From Candidatus Physcocola equi (lineage in GTDB: Bacteria; Bacteroidota; Bacteroidia; Bacteroidales; Paludibacteraceae): a stretch of 51,902 nucleotides of DNA. Location of the stretch: assembly GCA_018064855.1 (NCBI GenBank), contig JAGHUM010000020.1:1-51902 (forward strand). Reading direction: 5' to 3'. This document shows positions 1 through 7,375 of the stretch, piece by piece. Below the pieces are notes generated by a model. It was not told where the DNA came from, made no database searches, and worked only from the letters and a program-made list of their open reading frames with translations. Each line of letters begins with the position of its first letter. Position 1 is the stretch's first letter. The position numbers and the translations under genes are program-made.

Positions 1-390
1 AAAGAGAATGTCGCCTTAATGGTTGAGTATCAAGGTTCATACCATTTCAGCGGATTTTATTTGAATATAGGTTTGTACTTTCCTAAGTTGAATAACGAGG
101 AAAAGTTCGTTGTGCACAAAAGTTACGACTGGCAAATTGAAGATAGATATAAAACATATATGGATAAACTAGTTGGAACAGGCATGTATGTTGATGATTT
201 AATATCCTTTGAGGTTTCAGAAGAGGAGTTTCACATCGAAATGGAACAATTGAAAGCAAATTTAGATATAATCTTAGAAATTATGATGAAGTGGCTGGAT
301 ATCGACTATTTCGTTGCAAACTTCCCAGAATTTATCATGGTGAAGTTCTATCGCAAAGAAGAATTTTTAGCATTAATAAAAGAAGGTTAG
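1..390 (+). CDS. Hypothetical protein, 5' end cut by window edge
   Basis: The reading frame is open from base 1 (Lys-Glu-Asn-Val-Ala-Leu before the first Met at base 19), so the gene probably begins outside the window and only its last 129 residues are visible. The protein is acidic and rich in aromatic residues (FSGFYLNIGLYFP, EIMMKWLDIDYFVANFPEF), with no visible signal peptide or membrane segment, so it is probably cytosolic. I do not recognise the family. Its size, composition and place beside another small orphan gene in AT-rich DNA resemble immunity-type or other accessory proteins of Bacteroidales, but that is inference only. Confidence 0.6.
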   Translation, partial: KENVALMVEYQGSYHFSGFYLNIGLYFPKLNNEEKFVVHKSYDWQIEDRYKTYMDKLVGTGMYVDDLISFEVSEEEFHIEMEQLKANLDIILEIMMKWLDIDYFVANFPEFIMVKFYRKEEFLALIKEG

Positions 391-589
391 AAAGCCACTA
401 ATACGACTCCCTTTTACATAGAAAATCATTGGAGCAAAAGTTAGGATGTAAGAGACTCTGAAACATAAACTGATAATATCCCACGATCCTAAGGCGGAAG
501 CAATACAAGTGATAATGTGCAAATTTTATCAAAGGAGCAGAACTTAAGAAAATTGGATCATTAATCATAATCAATAAACAAAAAGAATA

Positions 590-1213
590 ATGAATAATAT
601 AAAGGAACTTTTATCAAGTACGAAAACAACAGATGTAAGAAAGGCTGCCCGATTTTTACAAAAGAATTTGATGCCAGAATTTGAAGATTTGGTTTTAGAA
701 TCATTCAAAAATCAATTGAATAAAGGTCAAAGATCATGGGAAACAATATGTACATTGATTAAATGCATTGGACTTAATCAATATAGAACAGCTCTTCCTT
801 TGATAGAGGGTATTGTTGATTTAAATGAAGAGCATGATGCAATTACTATTGAGGCAGGGCTTGCTTTAATTAGGCTTAAAAGGATAGACCTTTCCGACGT
901 TTCTGAGATACTGAAAAGATTAAGCACTACCAAATTTTCATTGGCTTATGGTATGTTTAATGCTTTAGGCTATGATAAGATGCAACCTTGTGCTTCGGAT
1001 GTCAAAACCATAATTGATTTTGCTTGGGATTTTGGAATTAATGAAGAAAAAGGATATGGTGATCCCCGGTATGGTTTGATAGCAGCTTGTGCTGGTTGGG
1101 ATAAAAGTCTTGTTAAAGATTTTTTATATCATATATTAACAACAACTGATTTTACCAATATAAGATATATTGCCGAGAATTCGTTAATAGGTAAATATGT
1201 AAGATTAGCATAA
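590..1213 (+). CDS. HEAT-like repeat protein, hypothetical (207 aa)
   Basis: A 207-residue protein without signal peptide or membrane segments, predicted cytosolic. It is almost entirely helical, with repeated helix pairs (ALPLIEGIVDLNEEHDAITI, EAGLALIRLKRI, DVSEILKRLSTT) that look like HEAT/ARM-type repeats. Such proteins usually act by binding other proteins, and many small HEAT-like proteins in accessory regions are immunity or scaffold proteins. Here neither a toxin nor a partner gene is visible. The gene is AT-rich, 200 bases after the cut gene at the left edge, and is followed by two dispersed repeats (1232-1286 and 1301-1463). Function unknown; the repeat assignment is by eye. Confidence 0.6.
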   Translation: MNNIKELLSSTKTTDVRKAARFLQKNLMPEFEDLVLESFKNQLNKGQRSWETICTLIKCIGLNQYRTALPLIEGIVDLNEEHDAITIEAGLALIRLKRIDLSDVSEILKRLSTTKFSLAYGMFNALGYDKMQPCASDVKTIIDFAWDFGINEEKGYGDPRYGLIAACAGWDKSLVKDFLYHILTTTDFTNIRYIAENSLIGKYVRLA

Positions 1214-1231
1214 TATATACATATTTTATAT

Positions 1232-1286
1232 ATAATACTGCCACATTCCCGATCCAGTGCTTAAGTTAATAAAAATCAACTAAATT
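1232..1286. repeat. 55 bp repeat R55, copy A
   Basis: A 55-base segment matching 45494-45548 at 52 of 55 positions in the same orientation. The best conserved core is TCCCGATCCAGTGCTTAAGTT. Each copy lies shortly after the stop codon of an AT-rich orphan gene (19 and about 40 bases). No open reading frame or strong hairpin is evident in it. Confidence 0.85.
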
Positions 1287-1300
1287 GTCCCATTCTCTTT

Positions 1301-1463
1301 AGAAGTAGTTTTATTTTTTGTTGGAGATTTTTATAAGTGGATTTTTCAGGTTGTTTTGAAGTGGATCTGGATGCCCATTGTGACTGAAGACTCTCTCAAA
1401 ACAGACGAAAATGACCTGTTAAAAGCCCCAAAGAAGCAGTTGGCAAAATTTTAAACAGCTTCT
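1301..1463. repeat. Dispersed hairpin repeat (R170 family), copy 1
   Basis: About 163 bp. The left end begins AGAAGTAGTTTTATTTTTTG and the right end finishes AATTTTAAACAGCTTCT, forming imperfect terminal inverted repeats. The interior shares long blocks with the copies at 30659 and 46388, for example GGATTTTTCAGG, CCCATTGTGACTGAAGACTC and CTCAAAACAGACGAAAA. Internal blocks on the two sides (GTTTTGA and TCAAAAC) are also complementary, so the element can form one long interrupted hairpin. It has no coding capacity. Confidence 0.85.
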
Positions 1464-1474
1464 AAGCCAAAACA

Positions 1475-1510
1475 TAAGGGGAGAGCACTCATCCGAGTGC
1501 TCTCCCCTTA
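1475..1510 (-). terminator. Perfect 16 bp hairpin downstream of nadC; also a repeat (RH36, copy A)
   Basis: The arms TAAGGGGAGAGCACTC and GAGTGCTCTCCCCTTA are perfectly complementary around a four-base ATCC loop. The hairpin lies just beyond the nadC stop on the minus strand and is followed in that direction by TGTTTTGG; on the plus strand it is followed by ATTTTTATAG, so it could stop transcription both ways. A decayed copy at 46353-46388 shows that it is also a dispersed element. Confidence 0.75.
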
Positions 1511-1547
1511 ATTTTTATAGAATTTTGCGTGCCACACAATGGTGGAT

Positions 1548-2405
1548 TTATTCCGCAACTTTCAAACTCAAATCCAGCCCCTTGACAGAGTGGGTGAGTG
1601 CGCCAACGCTGATGTAGTCAACGCCGCATTCTGCGTAGCTGCGAAGGGTAGCGTCGGTGATGCCGCCGCTGCTTTCTGTCTCTACAGCTCCATTGATGCG
1701 CTTTACTGCAACAACGGTCTGCGCTGGTGTGAAATTGTCGAGCATGATGCGGTCCACACCTCCGGCTGCAAGAGCTTCTTCCAGTTCTTCCATGTTGCGC
1801 ACTTCCACTTCAATCTTCAGGTTCTTGCCTTTTTCTTTCAAGTAGGATTTTGCGCGGTTGATGGCCGCTGTTACGCCGCCGGCAAAGTCAATATGGTTGT
1901 CTTTGAGCAAGATCATGTCAAACAATCCGATACGGTGATTGACTCCTCCTCCAATCTTAACAGCCATTTTTTCCAAAATACGCATGCCTGGGGTAGTCTT
2001 GCGGGTGTCGAGTACATGAGTCTTTGTGCCTTCCAGCATTTTTACATATTTGTTGGTCATGGTGGCGATGCCGCTCATGCGTTGCATGATGTTGAGCACC
2101 AAACGTTCGGTCTGGAGCAGACTCTGGTCTTTGCCGCTTACATAAAAAGCGATGTCTCCTGGCTTCACTGCGTCGCCATCGTGAAGGATTTGCTCGATTT
2201 TCATTTCTGGATCGAAACGATGGAACACGCGTTTTGCCACCTCTACGCCTGCCAATATTCCGGGCTCTTTCACAAGAAGTTTGCTTCTACCCATTTTGTC
2301 GGCTGGAATGCAACACAAAGTTGTGTGGTCGCCGTCGCCAATATCTTCTGCAAAAGCCAAGTCGATCAATTCATCGATCAGCTGTTCTTCACTCTTTACT
2401 ACCAT
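1548..2405 (-). CDS. nadC: Nicotinate-nucleotide pyrophosphorylase (quinolinate phosphoribosyltransferase)
   Basis: This 285-residue cytosolic enzyme converts quinolinate and PRPP to nicotinate mononucleotide, CO2 and pyrophosphate in de novo NAD synthesis. Its length is normal for NadC. Family signatures are visible: DIGDGDHTT near the N terminus, RLVLNIMQRMSGIAT, the TRKTTPGMR motif with PRPP/quinolinate-binding basic residues, GGGVNHRIGLFDMILLKDNH, the EVEVRNMEELEEAL strand, DRIMLDN and the C-terminal ESSGGI..YAECGVDYISVGALTHS barrel strands. Its start codon lies 17 bases inside the end of the upstream DUF4783-like gene, so the two are probably transcribed together and may be translationally coupled. 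nadA and nadB are not in the window. Confidence 0.97.
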   Translation of the reverse strand: MVVKSEEQLIDELIDLAFAEDIGDGDHTTLCCIPADKMGRSKLLVKEPGILAGVEVAKRVFHRFDPEMKIEQILHDGDAVKPGDIAFYVSGKDQSLLQTERLVLNIMQRMSGIATMTNKYVKMLEGTKTHVLDTRKTTPGMRILEKMAVKIGGGVNHRIGLFDMILLKDNHIDFAGGVTAAINRAKSYLKEKGKNLKIEVEVRNMEELEEALAAGGVDRIMLDNFTPAQTVVAVKRINGAVETESSGGITDATLRSYAECGVDYISVGALTHSVKGLDLSLKVAE

Positions 2406-2802
2406 TTTCTATTCGTATTTGGTTTATATAATAATTATTGTCGGTTATTTTCAACTGTAGGAATACGGAATAGTCGCCTTGCTTTGTGCTTAGCGTGCCT
2501 TGGATTCCGATGCCGCTCTCCAGTTCCCACTTGCGGGTCACGCTGAAATATATCGGATCCGTCTCCGAAAAAAAGTGATGAAGAATCTGTTCTGTCTGAC
2601 TCTTGCTGATCACTTTTTTGTCTCCGCATATCTGCACTTGTACTTGATTGTTGAGGTGGGCGCAGATGGCTGCCGGTTTGTTGTTGGTAAGCGCGTTTTT
2701 CAGCGCACGCTCCACTTCATTCATTTCCAACCCCATTGCTTCCATGTTGACAAACAGCAACAGCGGCAGTAGGAGCAGGGTGGATAGCAGGTGCCTTTTC
2801 AT
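2389..2802 (-). CDS. Exported DUF4783-type protein
   Basis: A 137-residue protein with a clear signal peptide (MKRHLLSTLLLLPLLLFVNM, cleavage probably near residue 25), so periplasmic or outer-membrane associated. The mature part reads as a small NTF2/SnoaL-like alpha+beta fold: a helix MNEVERALKNALTNN, the phrase AAICAHLNNQVQVQICGDKKV, then QTEQILHHFFSETDP and antiparallel strands ending INQIRIENGSKE. This pattern fits the Bacteroidetes DUF4783 family, which is often found next to nadC. Its biochemical role is not known. The 3' end overlaps the nadC start by 17 bases. Confidence 0.85.
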   Translation of the reverse strand: MKRHLLSTLLLLPLLLFVNMEAMGLEMNEVERALKNALTNNKPAAICAHLNNQVQVQICGDKKVISKSQTEQILHHFFSETDPIYFSVTRKWELESGIGIQGTLSTKQGDYSVFLQLKITDNNYYINQIRIENGSKE

Positions 2803-2843
2803 TCTTTTTTGTTTTTTTTATGTTGCTTCTGCCTATCTTTATG

Positions 2844-2851
2844 CAAATACA
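2844..2851 (-). promoter_or_regulatory. Possible -7 box for the DUF4783-nadC pair
   Basis: On the minus strand this reads TGTATTTG, one or two bases from the Bacteroidetes TAnnTTTG box, 42 bases before the start codon. No good -33 box is seen. It lies almost back to back with the rlmH promoter box on the other strand. Confidence 0.4.
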
Positions 2852-2864
2852 ATACCAATTTTAA

Positions 2865-2872
2865 TATCTTTG
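2865..2872 (+). promoter_or_regulatory. -7 promoter box for rlmH
   Basis: TATCTTTG followed by C, a full match to the Bacteroidetes TAnnTTTG element, 43 bases upstream of the rlmH ATG. The -33 region is not well conserved. Confidence 0.55.
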
Positions 2873-2915
2873 CATAATAATGGGCTTTTTAAAAGCCGTT
2901 TAAGATTTTATTGTT

Positions 2916-3389
2916 ATGAAAGTTTTATTGCTTACCGTAGGCAAAACTAATGAAATAAATTTTATTAATGCAATTTCTGATTATCAAAAACGCTTGAAAT
3001 TTTATATCCCTTTTGAAATTCAGGAGTTGCCCGAACTGAAAAATACAAAATCACTCTCTGAAAGCCAGCAGAAAACGCTTGAGGGCGAGGCCATTCTTGC
3101 TGCTCTTGATGCGTCGGACCAGGTCGTCTTGCTCGACGATAAAGGTAAAGATTTCACGTCTATGCAGTTTGCCGACTATATGCAGCGAAATATGGCCAGC
3201 GGTGCCAAGCGCCTGATCTTTGTGGTAGGTGGACCTTATGGCTTTTCTGATGCTGTTTATGCCCGTGCCAATGGCAAGGTGTCTTTGTCTAAAATGACGT
3301 TCTCGCACCAAATGGTCAGACTTATCTTTGTGGAGCAGTTGTATCGTGCTATGACCATTCTCCGGGGCGAGCCTTATCATCACGAGTGA
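2916..3389 (+). CDS. rlmH: 23S rRNA (pseudouridine1915-N3)-methyltransferase
   Basis: This 157-residue cytosolic SPOUT methyltransferase modifies pseudouridine 1915 in helix 69 of 23S rRNA using S-adenosylmethionine. The length is standard. Family features are present: the N-terminal MKVLLLTVGKT strand, DQVVLLDDKGKDFTSMQFA, the SPOUT knot glycine motif IFVVGGPYGFSDAVYARA, and the C-terminal SKMTFSHQMVRLIFVEQLYRA with a YHH tail. The start at 2916 gives the conserved N terminus directly. The histidine kinase gene follows 72 bases later on the same strand. Confidence 0.97.
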   Translation: MKVLLLTVGKTNEINFINAISDYQKRLKFYIPFEIQELPELKNTKSLSESQQKTLEGEAILAALDASDQVVLLDDKGKDFTSMQFADYMQRNMASGAKRLIFVVGGPYGFSDAVYARANGKVSLSKMTFSHQMVRLIFVEQLYRAMTILRGEPYHHE

Positions 3390-3461
3390 TTTTTGTTTGT
3401 TTTTTGGTGACCTCTGTAACTCTTTTCAAGAGGTTTGGTCGCCTTTACCGTTGTTGCTGAT

Positions 3462-6400
3462 ATGAAGAAATACTTAATCGCTTTCCTTTCCTCTTTGCTT
3501 GTTTGTTTTCTGGCAAACTGGGCTTATTTCAAATTTCCTGTCAATGCTGTTGATTATGAGAGATTTGAACAACATCTGCATGCCCGTGAGTCTTTTGCGC
3601 GCGATTATGTGATGCAGGTGAAAAACAAATTGGAAACAATAGGGTGCCAGAAACTTTCCAAGGAGGATAAAATCTATGAGGATAGTGACAAAAATGGAAT
3701 GTCTGTGTTCGTTTTTCAGGGAGATTCCATCGCCTTTTGGAGCAGCAACAGTATCGATATTCGTTCTGTGGATGAGATTCCAAACGATGATGATGTGTTT
3801 TTTGCTCCTACTCGAAATTCTTATTGTCTTGGCGTACAGACTAAAACCAAATATGATGAAAGATGCGTAGTTTTCATAAAGATTAAGCACAACAGGAAAC
3901 TGACGGTTACGCCGGTCCCAAACTCTTTCCTGCCTGGTTTTAATCTGCCGCAAAGTGTGAGGTTTGTGGATGAAAACATGAAGGATGCTCGTCGTGTTTG
4001 TTCGATTGATGGAAAGTATTTGTTTTCGCTATATAGCGAAACGTCTGCTTATGAGCATTTCAACTGGCTTTTATACCTGACCATTTTTGCTGCGGTTTTT
4101 GCTTTTGCGGTGATGGTCTTTGCCTTTGTGAGATGGGTTTCCATGGCTGCCGCAGGAAAGGGTAGTCGATTCCATGTCTTGATTGGTATGTCGGTTGCTC
4201 TCCTGCTGATTTTTGTCTTCGTCTATGTGCGTTGGCCTGCGGCACTTTTCTCATGCTCTTTTTTCTCTCCCAATTTATATGCGTCTGACTTATGTCCGTC
4301 TTTGGGGCACCTCGTTATTCTTACTGCCCTGATTGTGTTCTTTATTTGGGGCATTCAGCGTCTGCGTTTCCCGTTGGATAGTTTTGTGGAGAACGGCAGC
4401 TTCAGCAAGTCTTTTGTTCTTATGGGGCAGTTGCTTGGATCATTGTTTTTTGTTGCGGCTTGTGCGTTGGCCCACAATTTGGTGGAAAATTCCGTCATGG
4501 ATGTTGCGACGCCTTATGTGCAGGATATTTCCCTGGCCACGGTTGTCGGTCTTTTCCTCGTCATGATTTGGTTTACAGTCTGTTTCCTGTTTTCCGATAT
4601 GATGTCTTCGGCTTATTCAAAAGACAAGTCTTTGTGGATAGTGTTGGGGTGTCGTGCGGTTGTGACGTTCATTGTCATTTCTGTTATTCATTTGCTTCAT
4701 CTCAAGATTTTCTGGATGCCGATTCTGATTTGCGCTTTCGCTTGTGTGCTCATTGATGTTTATCATGTGCTGGCGCGAAAAAGAACGTTGCTTTACTGCG
4801 CTCTGCTTGCTTTTGTGGGAATCAATCTCACCGTTTCGGTGTGCTACACGCTTTGTGAATCGCGAAACAACGACCGTTTCCTCACATTGGTGGAGAATAT
4901 GGTCGATAATCATACGCTGTTGCACGATGAGGATGATGAACGTATTATGCATCAGATAGCGCCTGTCATTCAGTCCGATACGTTGCTTAAATCGTTTCTC
5001 GCACTCCCCGATAGCGTCGAAGGGAAATTTGAGGAAGTGGAGAAATATCTGCTCGACAAGTATCTGGATGGTTTTGGCAATAAATATGATCTTGATATTC
5101 AGATTGTGAAGACCGGACGTTCTTTCTTGGTGCGTAAATCACATTCTTCCGATCCCATAAAGGTATATCCTTCTTTTTTCAGTTTTACGGCAACTCCGGT
5201 GGTCGATCGATGTTTTTATCTCTCCACCCGTGTCGATTGGCCGCTCTCTTATGTCGGCGTGTTCCCTTTTGGTGAGCAAACGGTTTACGTGTTTTTCTAT
5301 CCTAGTCTCTCTTATTCAAGAAAAACGGTGGACAACAATATCTCTATCGTAAAATACCATGATGATGAGATTCTTTATATGACTGGCGATTATCACTATC
5401 CAAGCACATCTTCTTGGATTCCGGCAGTCAAAGACAGACTGTTTCGCATTCATTCGTCAGATTATGCTCATTCTATTGCGCGTTTCGATGGCAATAATGG
5501 GTTTATCATCGTTTCGCGCCCTGAGTATGAAGGCTATACTTATTTTATTTTTGTATCTTATTTTTGCGCGCTCATTACGCTCATCGCACTGATTGTCACA
5601 TTCTTTTATTGGCTGTCGAAGCGTAAGTCTTTGCATCATTCAATCCTGAGGAGAATGCAGATCTGGTTTTTGGTGCCTATGCTCATTTCTTTCTTTGTGA
5701 TTGGCGTGTTCAGTGTGATGTTCTTTATGGAGCAATACAAACAGAAAATGGTGCGCGACATGGCTACGCAGGCCATTACGGTGGAGAAGAAACTGCAGCA
5801 GCAGATCGGCTTCAGCTCGATGGATAAGGTGGACAGCAAGCGGCTTTTTAAAGACATTAAAGATCTGTCTTCTCTTTTCCATGTGGAAATCCTGGTTTTC
5901 AATAACCATGGAGGGCAGGTGACGTCTTCTCTTTCCACTTCTTTGACTGCCAATTCTCGCACCCAGCGACTGATGTATCCGAAACCGTTTTTCTCTTCGA
6001 AAGGCGATTATTTCCGGGAGTCAACCTACGACGAAAATAAAAGTTTGTTTTCTTACTACACTTATCTCTACAACGGTTACAACCAGAAAGTGGGCTATGT
6101 GGCGGTTCATTCTCCTGTCAGAGCCCAGCAACTTGGCAATGAGGTGTTTAATCTGCTTGTAGTCATTATCGACCTTTATTTGGTGATTATCTTGCTCACG
6201 GTTTTGGTGACATGGTATATAAGTAATCGACTCACTCAGCCGGTGACCATGCTTTCGTTGCAGATGAAGGAGGTGAAACTGACGGGTAAGAACAACCGAA
6301 TCGATTATGACGATGATGATGAGATTGGCAGTCTGGTGTTGCAATACAACGCCATGGTGGATCAACTCCAGTTTTCGGCTGAGCAACTGGCCCAGAGCCA

Positions 6401-7094
6401 GCGTGAATTGGCTTGGCGCGATATGGCGCGTCGAATCGCTCATGAAATTAAGAATCCGCTTACTCCGATGAAGTTGAGTGTTCAGATGGCGCAACGCAAA
6501 ATGGAGGTTGACCCTGATGGATTTCCGGAGTATTTCAAGAGAACATCGTCTTTATTGATTGAGCAGATCGACAATCTTTCTCAAATAGCGTCGTCTTTCT
6601 CTACTTTCGCAAAATCAACGGTCACAGTGCGCGAGGAGGTCGATTTGGCAGCCAAGGTTCAGAGTGCTGTCGATTTGTTCCGAAACAATCCGGAAATGGT
6701 GCGTTTTGAACTGAATATGAATGGCATTGAATCGGCTCTCGTTTGGAGCGACAACAAACAGATTCTTCAGGTTTTCAATAATCTCTTCAAAAATGCCATC
6801 CAGGCAATTCCGGATGACAGGGATGGGGTGGTGAAAATCGACTTCTCTCTGAGACAGGACCCCGACAAGGGGGAGGTGGCGCGCATTGCTGTTTCCGACA
6901 ATGGTTGCGGCATCCCGAAAGACAATCTGCATACCATTTTCGAACCGAATTTCACTACGAAAACAAGTGGCATGGGGTTGGGCTTGTCTATTGTGAAAAC
7001 GATTGTGAATCTTGCCAATGGAGATATTTCCGTCTCTTCGGAGGTGGGGGTAGGCACCACTTTCTATATCACGATCCCGTTGATTGCTAAATGA
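3462..7094 (+). CDS. Very large multi-membrane-span sensor histidine kinase (NtrY-like core)
   Basis: About 1210 residues starting at the ATG at 3462 (MKKYLIAFLSSLLVCF); the upstream in-frame TTG at 3435 would add nine unlikely residues. There are roughly a dozen membrane spans: one at residues 3-21, a block between about 200 and 460, a pair near 692-716 and 731-755, and the last near 896-919. The two large intervening regions (about 22-200 and 465-690) and a third before the last span probably face the periplasm. A HAMP domain follows (from about 918), then a HisKA domain with RRIAHEIKNPLTPMK (phospho-acceptor His994) and a HATPase domain with N box NNLFKNAIQAI, VSDNGCGIP and GMGLGLSIV. The catalytic core looks intact. 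No response regulator gene is adjacent, so the partner is unknown. It follows rlmH closely and may be cotranscribed. Confidence 0.93.
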   Translation: MKKYLIAFLSSLLVCFLANWAYFKFPVNAVDYERFEQHLHARESFARDYVMQVKNKLETIGCQKLSKEDKIYEDSDKNGMSVFVFQGDSIAFWSSNSIDIRSVDEIPNDDDVFFAPTRNSYCLGVQTKTKYDERCVVFIKIKHNRKLTVTPVPNSFLPGFNLPQSVRFVDENMKDARRVCSIDGKYLFSLYSETSAYEHFNWLLYLTIFAAVFAFAVMVFAFVRWVSMAAAGKGSRFHVLIGMSVALLLIFVFVYVRWPAALFSCSFFSPNLYASDLCPSLGHLVILTALIVFFIWGIQRLRFPLDSFVENGSFSKSFVLMGQLLGSLFFVAACALAHNLVENSVMDVATPYVQDISLATVVGLFLVMIWFTVCFLFSDMMSSAYSKDKSLWIVLGCRAVVTFIVISVIHLLHLKIFWMPILICAFACVLIDVYHVLARKRTLLYCALLAFVGINLTVSVCYTLCESRNNDRFLTLVENMVDNHTLLHDEDDERIMHQIAPVIQSDTLLKSFLALPDSVEGKFEEVEKYLLDKYLDGFGNKYDLDIQIVKTGRSFLVRKSHSSDPIKVYPSFFSFTATPVVDRCFYLSTRVDWPLSYVGVFPFGEQTVYVFFYPSLSYSRKTVDNNISIVKYHDDEILYMTGDYHYPSTSSWIPAVKDRLFRIHSSDYAHSIARFDGNNGFIIVSRPEYEGYTYFIFVSYFCALITLIALIVTFFYWLSKRKSLHHSILRRMQIWFLVPMLISFFVIGVFSVMFFMEQYKQKMVRDMATQAITVEKKLQQQIGFSSMDKVDSKRLFKDIKDLSSLFHVEILVFNNHGGQVTSSLSTSLTANSRTQRLMYPKPFFSSKGDYFRESTYDENKSLFSYYTYLYNGYNQKVGYVAVHSPVRAQQLGNEVFNLLVVIIDLYLVIILLTVLVTWYISNRLTQPVTMLSLQMKEVKLTGKNNRIDYDDDDEIGSLVLQYNAMVDQLQFSAEQLAQSQRELAWRDMARRIAHEIKNPLTPMKLSVQMAQRKMEVDPDGFPEYFKRTSSLLIEQIDNLSQIASSFSTFAKSTVTVREEVDLAAKVQSAVDLFRNNPEMVRFELNMNGIESALVWSDNKQILQVFNNLFKNAIQAIPDDRDGVVKIDFSLRQDPDKGEVARIAVSDNGCGIPKDNLHTIFEPNFTTKTSGMGLGLSIVKTIVNLANGDISVSSEVGVGTTFYITIPLIAK

Positions 7095-7114
7095 CGATAG
7101 ACTGCATAAAAAAA

Positions 7115-7150
7115 CACACCTTCGATGGACTTCCCCCATCAAAGGTGTGT
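7115..7150 (-). terminator. Terminator for the ygiQ-pspC pair (bidirectional with the kinase gene)
   Basis: The arms ACACACCTTCGATGG and CCATCAAAGGTGTGT form a long stem with one unpaired position around a short C-rich loop. On the minus strand a run of six T follows, fitting a terminator for the genes at 7188-9529. It also lies 20 bases after the kinase stop codon. Confidence 0.8.
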
Positions 7151-7187
7151 AATAAGTTTCAATTGAAGTGCAATATTATACTGCTTC

Positions 7188-7370
7188 TTATTTCTTCATG
7201 ACTAACCATGCGATGAAGTAGGCAAGTATTCCGCCGACACCAACGGAGAACAATGTGAGCAGGACGAATATCAAACGCCCCAATGTTACGTCAATATCCA
7301 GATATTCACACAAACCTGCAATGACGCCCGCAAATTTCTTGTTGCTTGAAAGTTTCAGTTCTTTACTCAT
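7188..7370 (-). CDS. PspC-domain small membrane protein
   Basis: A 60-residue protein that is essentially one PspC domain. It has a polar N terminus MSKELKLSSNKKFAGVIAGL, the conserved GLCEYLDIDVTLGRLIF pattern, and a hydrophobic segment FVLLTLFSVGVGGILAYFIAWLV ending in basic residues. In enterobacteria PspC takes part in the phage-shock response to envelope stress. Stand-alone short PspC proteins are common in Bacteroidota and their exact job is unclear. The gene begins only five bases after the ygiQ stop on the same strand, so the two are one transcription unit ending at the hairpin at 7115-7150. Confidence 0.9.
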   Translation of the reverse strand: MSKELKLSSNKKFAGVIAGLCEYLDIDVTLGRLIFVLLTLFSVGVGGILAYFIAWLVMKK

Positions 7371-7375
7371 AACGC

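Noticed and set aside
1-1213. A toxin-immunity pair at the left edge
   Set aside because: No toxin domain or Rhs core is in the window; the immunity idea rests only on size and composition.
1539-2546. A long plus-strand frame (335 codons) opposite nadC
   Set aside because: It is antisense to a well-conserved NadC, its translation has no recognisable features, and it starts inside the nadC 3' end; it is a mirror frame of a GC-richer gene.
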